From Azoarcus sp. KH32C (GTDB lineage: Bacteria; Pseudomonadota; Gammaproteobacteria; Burkholderiales; Rhodocyclaceae), in assembly GCF_000349945.1 (NCBI RefSeq), contig NC_020516.1:2108001-2172000 (forward strand): a stretch of 64,000 nucleotides of DNA, given 5' to 3'. The notes beneath the pieces were generated by a model. That model ran no database searches and had not been told where the DNA came from. It saw only the letters and a list, made by a program, of their open reading frames with translations. Numbering within the stretch: the stretch's first letter is position 1; every line of letters starts with the position of its first letter. Both the position numbers and the translations under genes were made by a program. This document shows, piece after piece, positions 43,620 through 52,336 of this stretch.

Positions 43620-44621
43620 ATGAAGACCCTCTATGCACTGACTGCCGCCATCGGCATTGCGTTTTCCGGCCTTGCCGCCGCACAGGAACCCATCGTAATC
43701 AAATTCTCGCATGTCGCTGCGGCCGACACGCCGAAGGGGCAAGCTGCCGAGTACTTCAAGAAGCAGGCCGAGGCGCGCACAAAGGGCAGGGTGAAGGTCG
43801 AAATCTATGCCAACAGCACGCTCTACAAGGACAAGGAGGAGCTGGAGGCTTTGCAGATGGGGTCGGTCCAGATGCTTGCTCCGGTCGCGGGGAAGTTCGG
43901 TCCCGCCGGAGTCAAGGAGTTCGAAGTATTTGACCTGCCCTACATGTTCCCGAGCGAAGCTGCACTGCATCGCGTGACGCAAGGGCCGGTCGGCGCTTCG
44001 CTGCTCAAGAAGCTCGAAGGCCGCGGCATGGTCGGTCTGTCCTTCTGGGACGCGGGCTTCCGCGTGCTGAGCTCGAACAAGCCGATCCACACGCCGGACC
44101 AGGCAAAAGGGCAAAAGATTCGGATCAATTCGTCGAAGGTCAATCAGTCGATCATGAAATCGATCGGCGCAATTCCGCAGACGATGGCGTTCTCCGAGGT
44201 CTATCAGGCGCTTCAGACCGGTGTCGTCGATGGTGCTGACGGCAACCTTTCCAATCTGTACACGCAGAAGCAGCACGAAGTACAGAAGCATGTGACCCTG
44301 ACTTACCACACCTATAGCGGCTACGTGGTGGTCACCAACAAGGCCTTCTGGGAAAAGCTTCCGCCCGACATCCGGACCGAGCTGGAAGCGGCCGTGAAGG
44401 ACGCGACGGCCTACAACGCCAAGATTGCCTCCGAAGACGATGCTAAGGCGCTCGCTGCAATTCGTGCGACCGGCAAGACCGAAGTGTATACGCCGACGTC
44501 GGAGGAGCGGTCGGCGTGGATCAAGGCGATGTCTCCTGTTCAGGATGAGATGGCGAGCCGGATTGGCAAGGACGTCATCGAGGCGGTGCGCAAGGAAACC
44601 GCAAAGGTCGCGAGCAACTGA
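43620..44621 (+). CDS. dctP: TRAP transporter substrate-binding protein
   Basis: 333 residues with a Sec signal (cleavage near GLAAA, residue 21). The DctP fold is visible in IVIKFSHVAAADTPKGQAA, ANSTLYKDKEELEALQMGSVQMLAP, and the carboxylate-clamping Arg region (GQKIRINSSKVNQSIMKSIGAIPQTM). It precedes dctQ and dctM. TRAP systems import carboxylates using a sodium gradient; a di- or tricarboxylate such as tricarballylate, aconitate or itaconate is expected here. In enteric tcu loci the transporter is the MFS protein TcuC, so this locus uses a different importer. Confidence 0.92.
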   Translation: MKTLYALTAAIGIAFSGLAAAQEPIVIKFSHVAAADTPKGQAAEYFKKQAEARTKGRVKVEIYANSTLYKDKEELEALQMGSVQMLAPVAGKFGPAGVKEFEVFDLPYMFPSEAALHRVTQGPVGASLLKKLEGRGMVGLSFWDAGFRVLSSNKPIHTPDQAKGQKIRINSSKVNQSIMKSIGAIPQTMAFSEVYQALQTGVVDGADGNLSNLYTQKQHEVQKHVTLTYHTYSGYVVVTNKAFWEKLPPDIRTELEAAVKDATAYNAKIASEDDAKALAAIRATGKTEVYTPTSEERSAWIKAMSPVQDEMASRIGKDVIEAVRKETAKVASN

Positions 44622-44706
44622 TCACACGAGACGGAGGGGGCGGGCACGCGGGCATGCATTGCCCGCGGCCTGAACTCGCCCGTCCAAGACCTTTCGGGAG
44701 ATTCCG

Positions 44707-45414
44707 ATGAAATTCCTAGATCACATCGAGGAGTGGCTCATCACGTCACTGATCGGCACGGCCACCGTCGTGACCTTTGTGGCCGTGGTGCACCGCTACG
44801 CCTCGGGCCTTGCCATTCCCGGCCTGCAGGACTGGCTGCTGTCGATCAACCTGAGCTGGGCGCAGGAACTGACAATCATCCTCTTTGTGTGGATGGCGAA
44901 GTTCGGCGCGGCTTACGGTGTCCGAACCGGCATTCACGTCGGTGTCGACGTGCTGATCAACAAGCTTCCGCCGCAAGGGCGCGCGAAGCTGATCCTCTTC
45001 GGCTTGTTTGCCGGGGCGCTCTTTACCGGCATCGTCGCGACGCTGGGCGGCCGCTTCGTATGGGAGAACGGTGCCCACTATGCCTTCTTCAACCTGGCGG
45101 GACTTACGCTCGACGATGTCCTGGAAGGGCCGACCACGCCCGACCTCGAGTGGCCGACGTGGATGGTGTATAGCGCGATTCCGCTGGGTTCGAGCCTGAT
45201 GTGCTTCCGCTTCCTGCAGGTCGCGGCGGGCTTCTGGCGCACCGGTGAGTTGCCGCATCACGACCACGGCCACGTCGATGGCCTCGAGGAAGCCGGGCCG
45301 GGAGCGCAATTCGACGGCTTCGCGCTCGAAGACAACCTTCATCCGCATGACCTGAAGCAGGACGCGGCCGCCATGGGCCGCACCGGCGGGAAGAACGCAG
45401 GAGAGACGAAATGA
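44707..45414 (+). CDS. dctQ: TRAP transporter small permease
   Basis: 235 residues with four membrane helices of DctQ type (TSLIGTATVVTFVAVVHRYA; SWAQELTIILFVWMAKFGAAYG; LILFGLFAGALFTGIVATLGG; a fourth near LGSSLMCFRFLQ). It has an unusually long hydrophilic C-terminal tail of about 55 residues rich in His, Asp and Glu (GELPHHDHGHVDGLEEAGPG). The tail is not needed for the fold and might be a linker or metal-binding extension. It overlaps dctM by four bases. Confidence 0.88.
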   Translation: MKFLDHIEEWLITSLIGTATVVTFVAVVHRYASGLAIPGLQDWLLSINLSWAQELTIILFVWMAKFGAAYGVRTGIHVGVDVLINKLPPQGRAKLILFGLFAGALFTGIVATLGGRFVWENGAHYAFFNLAGLTLDDVLEGPTTPDLEWPTWMVYSAIPLGSSLMCFRFLQVAAGFWRTGELPHHDHGHVDGLEEAGPGAQFDGFALEDNLHPHDLKQDAAAMGRTGGKNAGETK

Positions 45415-46694
45415 CCGCCGCGGTAATTTTCGGGCTCTTGCTGGCCCTGATGCTCACCGGCATGCCGATTTCGATTTCGCTCGGCCTGACCGTCCTGACC
45501 TTTCTCTTCACGATGACCCAGGTGCCGCTGGAATCGGTGGCGCTCAAGCTCTTCACCGGCATCGAGAAGTTCGAGATCATGGCCATCCCGTTCTTCATCG
45601 TGGCCGGCAACTTCCTGACGCATGGGGGGGTGGCGCGGCGGATGATTCACTTTGCCTCGTCCATGGTCGGACATTGGTATGGCGGTCTCGGCCTGGCCGG
45701 CGTCATCGCCTGCGCGCTGTTCGCAGCGGTTTCGGGCTCTTCCCCCGCATGCGTGGTGGCGATCGGCTCGATCCTGCTGCCGGCGATGACGAAGGCGGGT
45801 TTCCCGAAGAAGTTCGGCGCCGGCGTCATCACCACCTCGGGCGCCCTCGGCATCCTTATTCCGCCGTCGATCTGCATGGTGATGTACTCGGTTGCGACCA
45901 ATACTTCGGTCGGCGCGCTGTTCATGGCCGGCGTGATCCCCGGACTGGCGCTCGCGGGCGTGCTTGGCGGTGTGACGTGGTGGCGGGCAAAGAAGCACGA
46001 TTACCCGCGTCAGCCCAAGGCGAGCTTCAGCGAACGCGTCAAGGCGTTCCGGGATTCGGCGTGGGGTCTGTTCCTGATCGTGCTGATCATGGGCGGCATC
46101 TACACCGGCATCTTCACGCCGACGGAGGCCGCAGCGATGAGCGCTGTCTATGCCTTCTTCGTCGCCGTGTTCGTCTATAGGGACATGTCGCTGAAGGACG
46201 TGCCGAAGGTGCTGCTCAATTCCGCGAACATGTCGGCGATGCTGTTGTACATCATCACGAACGCGGTGCTGTTCTCCTTCATCATGACGAGCGAGAACAT
46301 TCCGCAGGCGTTGTCGGAATGGATGCTGGGGCACGGGCTGGGGATGGTGGCCTTCCTGCTCGCGGTGAACGTGATCCTGCTGCTTGCAGGCAACTTCATG
46401 GAACCGTCGTCGATCGTGCTGATCTTCGCGCCGATCCTGTTCCCGGTCGCAGTCAAACTCGGGATAGACCCGGTGCACTTCGGGATCATCATGGTGGTGA
46501 ACATGGAGGTCGGCATGTGCCACCCGCCGGTGGGCCTGAATCTCTATGTCGCCTCCGGCATTACCAAGATGGGCATCACCGAACTGACCGTGGCCGTCTG
46601 GCCGTGGCTGCTGTCGATGCTCGGCTTCCTGATTGTCGTGACCTACTGGCCCGCCCTCACGATCTGGCTGCCGAAGACCCTCGGAATGATGTGA
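45411..46694 (+). CDS. dctM: TRAP transporter large permease
   Basis: 427 residues with about 12 membrane helices. DctM signatures include GSSPACVVAIGSILLPAMTKAGFPKKFGAGVI, ALGILIPPSICMVMY and GNFMEPSSIVLIFAPILFPVA. It overlaps dctQ and is followed 73 bases later by the MaoC-type hydratase. It is the channel-forming subunit of the sodium-coupled uptake system. Confidence 0.92.
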   Translation: MTAAVIFGLLLALMLTGMPISISLGLTVLTFLFTMTQVPLESVALKLFTGIEKFEIMAIPFFIVAGNFLTHGGVARRMIHFASSMVGHWYGGLGLAGVIACALFAAVSGSSPACVVAIGSILLPAMTKAGFPKKFGAGVITTSGALGILIPPSICMVMYSVATNTSVGALFMAGVIPGLALAGVLGGVTWWRAKKHDYPRQPKASFSERVKAFRDSAWGLFLIVLIMGGIYTGIFTPTEAAAMSAVYAFFVAVFVYRDMSLKDVPKVLLNSANMSAMLLYIITNAVLFSFIMTSENIPQALSEWMLGHGLGMVAFLLAVNVILLLAGNFMEPSSIVLIFAPILFPVAVKLGIDPVHFGIIMVVNMEVGMCHPPVGLNLYVASGITKMGITELTVAVWPWLLSMLGFLIVVTYWPALTIWLPKTLGMM

Positions 46695-46767
46695 CGCCGT
46701 GCCCGGCCCCCTGGGAAGGGCGGCCGGGTTGCGTCGCGGATTCCTCGTACCCCACGGAGAACCAAAC

Positions 46768-47613
46768 ATGAATCTCAAAGACTGGATCGGCCGCGCGGAG
46801 GAAGTCTCCGACATCGCGACGGCGACCCCTTATGCCGCGCTGTCGGCGACCTTCGACCGCGAAGCGGTTCGCCCCCCGGTGGGCACGCCGCTGCCCGCGC
46901 TGTGGCACTGGCTGTACTTCCTGCCGCTGCACAAGCAATCGGAAATCGGCCCCGACGGTCACGCCAAACGCGGCGCTTTCTTGCCGCCCGTGCCCCTGCC
47001 GCGTCGCATGTGGGCCGGCAGCCAGTTCGAATTCCACAAGCCGCTGCGCGTCGGCGACGCGATGACGCGGACCTCGACGATCCACGATGTCACCGAGAAG
47101 ATCGGACGCACCGGCCCGCTGGTGTTCGTGAAGGTGCGCCACGAGATCCGCTGCGCAGGGGAGTCGGACGTCGCCTTGACCGAATTCCACGACATCGTCT
47201 ATCGGGAAGCCCCGAAGCCTGACGATGTTGCGCCGCCGCCGAAGGCCGCCCCCGCGACCTCGACCTGGGAGAAGAAGTGGATCCCGGACGACGTGCTGCT
47301 GTTCCGCTACTCGGCGCTGACCTTCAACGGTCACCGCATCCACTACGACCGCAAGTACGTGACCGAGGTCGAGGGCTATCCGGGCCTGATCGTGCATGGC
47401 CCGATGATCGCGACGCTGCTGCTGGACCTGCTGCGCCACCAGATGCCCGATGCCGAGGTCGTGCGCTACGAGTTCCGCGCCGTGCGACCGGTGTTCGACA
47501 TCAACCATTTCTTCGTCTGCGGTGAGCCGCAGGCGGACGGCAAGACGATTCGCCTGTGGGCGAAGGACCACGAGGGCTGGCTGACGATGGAAGCCACCGC
47601 GGTGATCAAGTGA
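46768..47613 (+). CDS. MaoC-type hydratase, itaconyl/mesaconyl-C4-CoA hydratase family
   Basis: 281 residues from ATG 46768; the longer frame from 46699 has no good site. A double hot-dog protein of the HTD2/mesaconyl-C4-CoA hydratase group. The catalytic block FNGHRIHYDRKYVTEVEGYPGLIVHGPMIA near residue 190-220 is the hydratase-2 type active site (Asp/His). Family members hydrate mesaconyl-C4-CoA or itaconyl-CoA to (citra)malyl-type CoA esters. It is followed by a CoA-transferase and a CitE-like lyase, the exact trio of bacterial itaconate degradation (Ich, Ict, Ccl), so itaconyl-CoA to citramalyl-CoA is the best call. Confidence 0.82.
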   Translation: MNLKDWIGRAEEVSDIATATPYAALSATFDREAVRPPVGTPLPALWHWLYFLPLHKQSEIGPDGHAKRGAFLPPVPLPRRMWAGSQFEFHKPLRVGDAMTRTSTIHDVTEKIGRTGPLVFVKVRHEIRCAGESDVALTEFHDIVYREAPKPDDVAPPPKAAPATSTWEKKWIPDDVLLFRYSALTFNGHRIHYDRKYVTEVEGYPGLIVHGPMIATLLLDLLRHQMPDAEVVRYEFRAVRPVFDINHFFVCGEPQADGKTIRLWAKDHEGWLTMEATAVIK

Positions 47614-47623
47614 GGAGCGAGCG

Positions 47624-48805
47624 ATGAGACCCCTGGAAGGCATTACCGTCATCACCCTCGAACATGCGATCGCCGCGCCGTTCGCGACGCGTCAGCTCGC
47701 CGATCTCGGCGCCCGCGTGATCAAGGTGGAGCGCCCCGGTGTGGGCGACTTCGCCCGCGGCTACGACGAGCGCGTGCGCGGCCTTGCGTCGCATTTCGTG
47801 TGGACCAACCGTTCGAAGGAAAGCCTGACGCTCGACGTCAAGCATCCCGAGGCGCAGGCGATCCTCAAGCGCCTGATCGTCGAGGAGGCCGACATCGTCG
47901 TGCAGAACCTCGCGCCCGGTGCAGCGGCGCGCCTGGGCCTGTCATACCGCGAGCTCTCCGCGCTCAAGCCGGAGATCATCGTGTGCGACATCTCGGGTTA
48001 CGGCAGCGACGGCCCGTATCGCGACAAGAAGGCCTACGACCTGCTGATCCAGAGCGAATCGGGCTTCCTCTCGGTGACCGGCACGGAGGCCGAGCCGTCG
48101 AAGGCGGGGCCGTCGATCGCCGACATTTCGGCCGGCATGTACGCCTACAGCAGCATCCTCGCGGCGCTGCTGCAGCGCCAGAAGACCGGCCACGGCCAGC
48201 ACCTGGACATCTCGATGCTCGAGAGCCTCGTCGAGTGGATGAACTATCCGCTGTATTACGCGTTCGACGGCGCTGCGCCGCCGCGCCGCACCGGCGCCTC
48301 GCACGCAACGATCTATCCCTATGGTCCGTTCCCGGCAGGGGATGGCAAGGTCGTCATGCTCGGACTGCAGAACGAGCGCGAATGGGGCGCGTTCTGCGAG
48401 AAGGTGCTGCTGCAGCCGGGGCTCGCACGCGAGGAACGCTTTTCCTCCAACTCGCGGCGCAGCGCTGCGCGCGACGAGTTGCGCGCCATCATCCTCGACG
48501 CGTTCGCTGCGCTGACCGCCGAGCAGGTCATTGCCCGCCTGGAAGACGCCCAGATCGCCAATGCCCACGTGAATGACATGCACGCCGTGTGGGACCACCC
48601 ACAGCTCAAGGCGCGAGGTCGCTGGCGCGAGGTTGGCACCGCCGCTGGTGTCGTCCCGGCATTGCTCCCCCCCGGGTCATGGGAAGAGGGCGAGCCGCGC
48701 ATGGACCCCGTGCCCGCTCTCGGCGAGCACAGCGAGGCGATCCTCGCGGGCCTCGGGTACGACGCGGAGCGCATCGCGGCGCTGCGCCGTGATGGCGTGA
48801 TTTGA
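47624..48805 (+). CDS. CaiB/BaiF-family CoA-transferase (itaconate or dicarboxylate type)
   Basis: 393 residues of the class III CoA-transferase fold. The N-terminal block PLEGITVITLEHAIAAPFATRQLADLGARVIKVERP and the catalytic-Asp region SGYGSDGPYRDKKAYDLLIQSESG (Asp139) are intact. It is 10 bases from the hydratase gene, with GAGGAGC before it. In the itaconate pathway the analogous enzyme moves CoA from succinyl-CoA to itaconate. The donor and acceptor here are inferred from neighbours. Confidence 0.85.
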   Translation: MRPLEGITVITLEHAIAAPFATRQLADLGARVIKVERPGVGDFARGYDERVRGLASHFVWTNRSKESLTLDVKHPEAQAILKRLIVEEADIVVQNLAPGAAARLGLSYRELSALKPEIIVCDISGYGSDGPYRDKKAYDLLIQSESGFLSVTGTEAEPSKAGPSIADISAGMYAYSSILAALLQRQKTGHGQHLDISMLESLVEWMNYPLYYAFDGAAPPRRTGASHATIYPYGPFPAGDGKVVMLGLQNEREWGAFCEKVLLQPGLAREERFSSNSRRSAARDELRAIILDAFAALTAEQVIARLEDAQIANAHVNDMHAVWDHPQLKARGRWREVGTAAGVVPALLPPGSWEEGEPRMDPVPALGEHSEAILAGLGYDAERIAALRRDGVI

Positions 48806-48823
48806 GCGGCGGGAGTTCAGACC

Positions 48824-49645
48824 ATGCAGATGCCGATCACCTATCTCTTCGTGCCGGGAAACCGGCCGGAGCGTTTCGACAAGGCGCTGGCTGCCGGAGC
48901 CGGAGCAATCGTCCTGGACCTGGAGGATGCCGTCGCCGCCGCGGAGAAATCCCTCGCACGGGATGCGATCGCGGACTGGTTCCCGGACCACGCGGGTGAT
49001 GCCTCGCGCATCGTCGTGCGCATCAACGACGCGCAGTCGCCGTGCTTCGCGGACGACCTCGCGCTACTCAAAGCCGTTGGAGTCCGGCAGGTCATGCTGC
49101 CGAAGACCGAGTGGCGCGAGCAGGTCCGCCAGGTCATCGACGCCGTGTCGCCGACGGTGCAGGTTGTGCCGTTGATCGAGACCGCACGCGGCGTGCGCAA
49201 CGTCGACGACATCGCCGCGACCGAAGGCGTTCTGCGGTTGGCGTTCGGCACGCTGGACTATGCGGTCGACCTCGACCTGTCGGGCGACGAGGCCGGCCTC
49301 GCGTACGCGTCGGCCCGCATCGCGATCGCTTCGCGATGTGCCGAACTCGCCTCGCCGGTCGCCGGCGTGACGCCTGCGATCGACGACGAGGCGCGCATCC
49401 GCGCGGACTTCGCCTCCGCTCGCGCCTTCGGTTTTGGAGCGAAGTTGTGCATTCACCCGAAGCAGGTCGCTGTCATCCACGAAGCGTGCCGCCCGTCCGC
49501 CGAGGAGTTGGCGTGGGCCGAGCGCGTGCTTGCGGCGGCTGAAACATCCGAGGGCGCGGTGCAGCTCGATGGCCGGATGATCGATCGTCCCGTGGTGCTC
49601 AAGGCCCAGGCGATCGTTGCTCGCAGTCGCTCCAGTCACGCCTAG
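48824..49645 (+). CDS. CitE-like lyase (citramalyl-CoA lyase candidate)
   Basis: 273 residues of the HpcH/HpaI/CitE TIM-barrel family. TYLFVPGNRPERFDKAL carries the CoA-binding arginines, LDLEDAVAAAEK the first metal ligand, and GFGAKLCIHPKQVAVI the C-terminal motif. Family members cleave citryl-, malyl- or citramalyl-CoA. With the preceding hydratase and CoA-transferase it should cleave citramalyl-CoA to pyruvate and acetyl-CoA. It is not accompanied by citrate lyase alpha or gamma subunits, arguing against CitE proper. Confidence 0.83.
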   Translation: MQMPITYLFVPGNRPERFDKALAAGAGAIVLDLEDAVAAAEKSLARDAIADWFPDHAGDASRIVVRINDAQSPCFADDLALLKAVGVRQVMLPKTEWREQVRQVIDAVSPTVQVVPLIETARGVRNVDDIAATEGVLRLAFGTLDYAVDLDLSGDEAGLAYASARIAIASRCAELASPVAGVTPAIDDEARIRADFASARAFGFGAKLCIHPKQVAVIHEACRPSAEELAWAERVLAAAETSEGAVQLDGRMIDRPVVLKAQAIVARSRSSHA

Positions 49646-49700
49646 ACCGACCGTCCGGTCCCCGCATTTTCATCTTTCACGCATTTCAGGAGAACGTCCC

Positions 49701-51059
49701 ATGGGCGCGACCATCATCGATTCAAGCATTTTCGGCAACATCTTCAGCACCGACGCGATGCGTCAGGTCTGGTCCGACCGCAACCGCACCGCCAAGTATC
49801 TGGAGATCGAGCGCGCGCTCGCCGTCGTGCAGGGGCGGCTCGGGATCATCCCGCAGGAAGCCGCCGACGAGATCGTCAAGAATTGCGATATCGACAAGAT
49901 CGACATGGACAAGCTGCGTGCGCAGACCGAGCGCATCGGCTACCCGGTGCTCGGTGTCGTCTCGCAGCTCAACGCGCTGTGCCGCGACAAGCTCGGCGAG
50001 TACTGCCACTGGGGCGCGACGACGCAGGACATCACCGACACGGCGACCGTACTGCAGATGCGCGAAGGGCTGGAGATCATCGACAACGAACTGAAGGCGA
50101 TCTCGGATGCGCTGGCCGAGCTGTCGCGCCGTTACCGGGACACGCCGGTGATCGGTCGCAGCAACCTGCAGCAGGCGATCCCCGTCACGTTCGGCTTCAA
50201 GACCGCTGCAATCCTCGCAGGCATCGAACGCCACCGCGAACGCCTCGTACAGCTCAAGCCCCGCGTGCTGATGGGTGAATTCGGCGGCGCCTGCGGCACG
50301 CTCGCGTCGATCGAGCGGGGCGCCATGGAGACGCAGGCCGGCCTGATGGCGGAGCTCGGGCTGGCGCAGCCCGACATCGCATGGCACACGGTGCGCGACA
50401 CGATCGCCGAGGTCGGCGCTTTCCTCGGTCTCGTCGGCGGTTCGCTCGGCAAGATCGCGATGGACGTCAAGCTGATGATGCAGCACGAGGTCGCCGAGGT
50501 GTACGAACCCTTCCACCCCGGTCGCGGCTCCAGCAGCACGATGCCGCAGAAGCGCAACCCGATCTCGAGCTGCTACATCCACGCAGCGGTGTCTGTTGTG
50601 CGCCAGCATGCCGCGGCGCTGATGGATGCGATGATCGCCGACCACGAGCGCTCGACCGGGCCGTGGGAAATCGAGTGGATTGCGCTGCCGGAGGCCTTCT
50701 GCCTCCTTGCCGGTGCGCTCAAGCAGACGCGCTTCGTGCTGGAGGGGCTCGAGGTCGACGCGGCGAAGATGCGCGCGAACATCGACATCACGAACGGGCT
50801 CGTGATGTCCGAGGCGGTGATGATGGGCCTTGGCCCCTACATCGGTCGCGAGTATGCGCACGACCTGGTCTACGACCTGTGCCGCGAGGCAATCCGCACG
50901 AACCGGCCGCTCCTCGATATCCTCGCCGAGCATCCCGAGATCAACGTCCACCTCGACCGCGACGCGCTGGCGCGCATGTGCGACCCGGCGAACTACCTTG
51001 GGCAGGCCGGCGTGATGGTGGACAAGGTGCTGCAGCGTGCGGCGGGTGCGGTGCGATGA
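49701..51059 (+). CDS. fumarase/PcaB-superfamily enzyme, candidate trans-aconitate decarboxylase
   Basis: 452 residues from ATG 49701 (after CAGGAGAA). It belongs to the aspartase/fumarase superfamily: HWGATTQDITDTATV, then the flexible catalytic loop signature GSSSTMPQKRNP near residue 275, and an adenylosuccinate-lyase-type C-terminal domain. By family rules it could be a 3-carboxymuconate cycloisomerase or adenylosuccinate lyase, but no protocatechuate or purine genes are near. The fungal trans-aconitate decarboxylase Tad1 (Ustilago maydis) is in this same PcaB-like family and works with a PrpF-like aconitate isomerase. Here a PrpF gene starts the operon and itaconate-type genes lie just upstream, so decarboxylation of trans-aconitate to itaconate is my leading hypothesis. 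Confidence 0.72.
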   Translation: MGATIIDSSIFGNIFSTDAMRQVWSDRNRTAKYLEIERALAVVQGRLGIIPQEAADEIVKNCDIDKIDMDKLRAQTERIGYPVLGVVSQLNALCRDKLGEYCHWGATTQDITDTATVLQMREGLEIIDNELKAISDALAELSRRYRDTPVIGRSNLQQAIPVTFGFKTAAILAGIERHRERLVQLKPRVLMGEFGGACGTLASIERGAMETQAGLMAELGLAQPDIAWHTVRDTIAEVGAFLGLVGGSLGKIAMDVKLMMQHEVAEVYEPFHPGRGSSSTMPQKRNPISSCYIHAAVSVVRQHAAALMDAMIADHERSTGPWEIEWIALPEAFCLLAGALKQTRFVLEGLEVDAAKMRANIDITNGLVMSEAVMMGLGPYIGREYAHDLVYDLCREAIRTNRPLLDILAEHPEINVHLDRDALARMCDPANYLGQAGVMVDKVLQRAAGAVR

Positions 51060-51220
51060 GCGACGCAGCGAGGACGACGCGGATACCGGAACAGAAAGCG
51101 GAGCCGTTCCGCGGGTGGGTGACCCCCGCCCGCGAGCCGACACCGCCAGGCAAACGGGCGCCGGACAGTTGTGAGGACTGCGATGAACTCGCGGCCGTGG
51201 CGGTGCTGAGTACCAACTAG
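51056..51220 (+). CDS. small ORF translationally coupled to the PcaB-like gene
   Basis: A 54-codon frame whose ATG overlaps the stop of the preceding gene (ATGA), the classic sign of coupled translation. The product is hydrophilic, rich in Pro, Arg and Glu, with a CEDC motif near residue 40. It ends 51 bases before the LysR gene. I do not recognise it, and a chance frame cannot be excluded in such GC-rich DNA. Confidence 0.35.
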   Translation: MSDAARTTRIPEQKAEPFRGWVTPAREPTPPGKRAPDSCEDCDELAAVAVLSTN

Positions 51221-51271
51221 CGCAGCGGTGGACCGCGTCGAGCAGAGCAGTCGCAAAAGGAGGGCTGGCAG

Positions 51272-52228
51272 GTGGAACTCAGACAACTGCGCTATCTGGT
51301 ACGCACGATCGAGCTCGGCAGCATCAGCCAGGCCGCGCTCGACCTCGGGATCGCGCAGTCCGCGGTGAGCCTGCAGATCCAGCGCCTTGAAGGCGAACTC
51401 GCGACGCGCCTGTTGCAGCGTACGGCGACCGGGGTGGTGCCGACCGACGCCGGCATCGCCTTCCTCGCGCATGCGCAGCTTGCTTTGCGCCATGCCGAGG
51501 AGGCGGCGACGGCCGCGCAGCAGTCGCGCCTGTCGGGCATCGTCAGCGTCGGCCTCGCGCCATCGACGTCCGGCGTACTCGGCTTTCCTCTGATTGAGGC
51601 GATGCGTGAGCACTACCCGGACATCCGCATCCATCTCGTCGAGGGCATGTCCGGCCACCTCGGCCAGATGCTCAACGGCCGCGAGCTCGACCTCGCCGTC
51701 CTGTTCGACACCGCGCCTGCGCGCCGGTGCAGCGTGCAGCCCTTGCTGGAGGAGCGCCTCTTCTTCATCTGCGGCGCCGACGCACGCCCTGCAGTCTTGC
51801 CGACTCGCCTCGCGGAAGTCATCGACGTGCCGCTCGTACTGCCAACACCGCGTCACGGCCTGCGGCGAGTCATCGACGCCGCCTTTACATCGCTCGGCGT
51901 GCGTCCCGCTGTCATCGCCGAAGTGGATTCGCTCTACGTGTTGATGGACATGGTGGCGCGCGGCATGGCAGCAACGCTTCAGCCCTGGGCAGCGCTCGCG
52001 CGCCAGCCCGATGCGGCATCACGCCTGAGCTGGAGCGAGATCACGGACGAGGGGACTTCCCGCCGGAATCTCTTGTGCAGTCTTTCGGACGATGAACTGT
52101 CGCCCGCCGCGCTGGCAACGCGCGGAATGGTGACGCGCGTGGTGCGTCAGCTGATCGACGAGGGGCGCTGGCGCGGCGTTTCGGATAGTCATCTCGATTC
52201 GAGATGGGGCGATATCGGAGCGGCTTAG
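51272..52228 (+). CDS. tcuR: LysR-family regulator of tricarballylate genes (TcuR-like)
   Basis: 318 residues starting at GTG 51272 after AAAAGGAGG. The helix-turn-helix is LRQLRYLVRTIELGSISQAALDLGIAQSAVSLQIQRLEG, and the effector domain follows. It lies directly upstream of, and on the same strand as, tcuA-tcuB. Salmonella TcuR is a LysR protein next to tcuABC, so the name is supported by context more than by diagnostic residues. It might instead be the distal gene of the aconitate operon. Confidence 0.75.
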   Translation: MELRQLRYLVRTIELGSISQAALDLGIAQSAVSLQIQRLEGELATRLLQRTATGVVPTDAGIAFLAHAQLALRHAEEAATAAQQSRLSGIVSVGLAPSTSGVLGFPLIEAMREHYPDIRIHLVEGMSGHLGQMLNGRELDLAVLFDTAPARRCSVQPLLEERLFFICGADARPAVLPTRLAEVIDVPLVLPTPRHGLRRVIDAAFTSLGVRPAVIAEVDSLYVLMDMVARGMAATLQPWAALARQPDAASRLSWSEITDEGTSRRNLLCSLSDDELSPAALATRGMVTRVVRQLIDEGRWRGVSDSHLDSRWGDIGAA

Positions 52229-52280
52229 GGCAAGAGGCGCGCTGGACGCGATAGTGGAAGCGTCGACGTGCAGGGTGCAA

Positions 52281-52293
52281 CCGCAAATTGCGG
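52281..52293. promoter_or_regulatory. palindrome upstream of tcuA
   Basis: CCGCAA-A-TTGCGG, a perfect 13-base palindrome with a single central base, 44 bases before the tcuA start in the 108-base gap after the LysR gene. Its size and place suit a LysR operator. It differs from the repeat at the two prpF genes. Confidence 0.5.
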
Positions 52294-52336
52294 CAACCCG
52301 CGCGAAGAAGAACCAGCCCCGAATGGAGTCCAGGAC

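Noticed and set aside
48824..49645. Citrate lyase beta subunit (CitE) assignment
   Set aside because: No citrate lyase alpha, gamma or CitC/CitG genes; a stand-alone citramalyl- or malyl-CoA lyase fits better.
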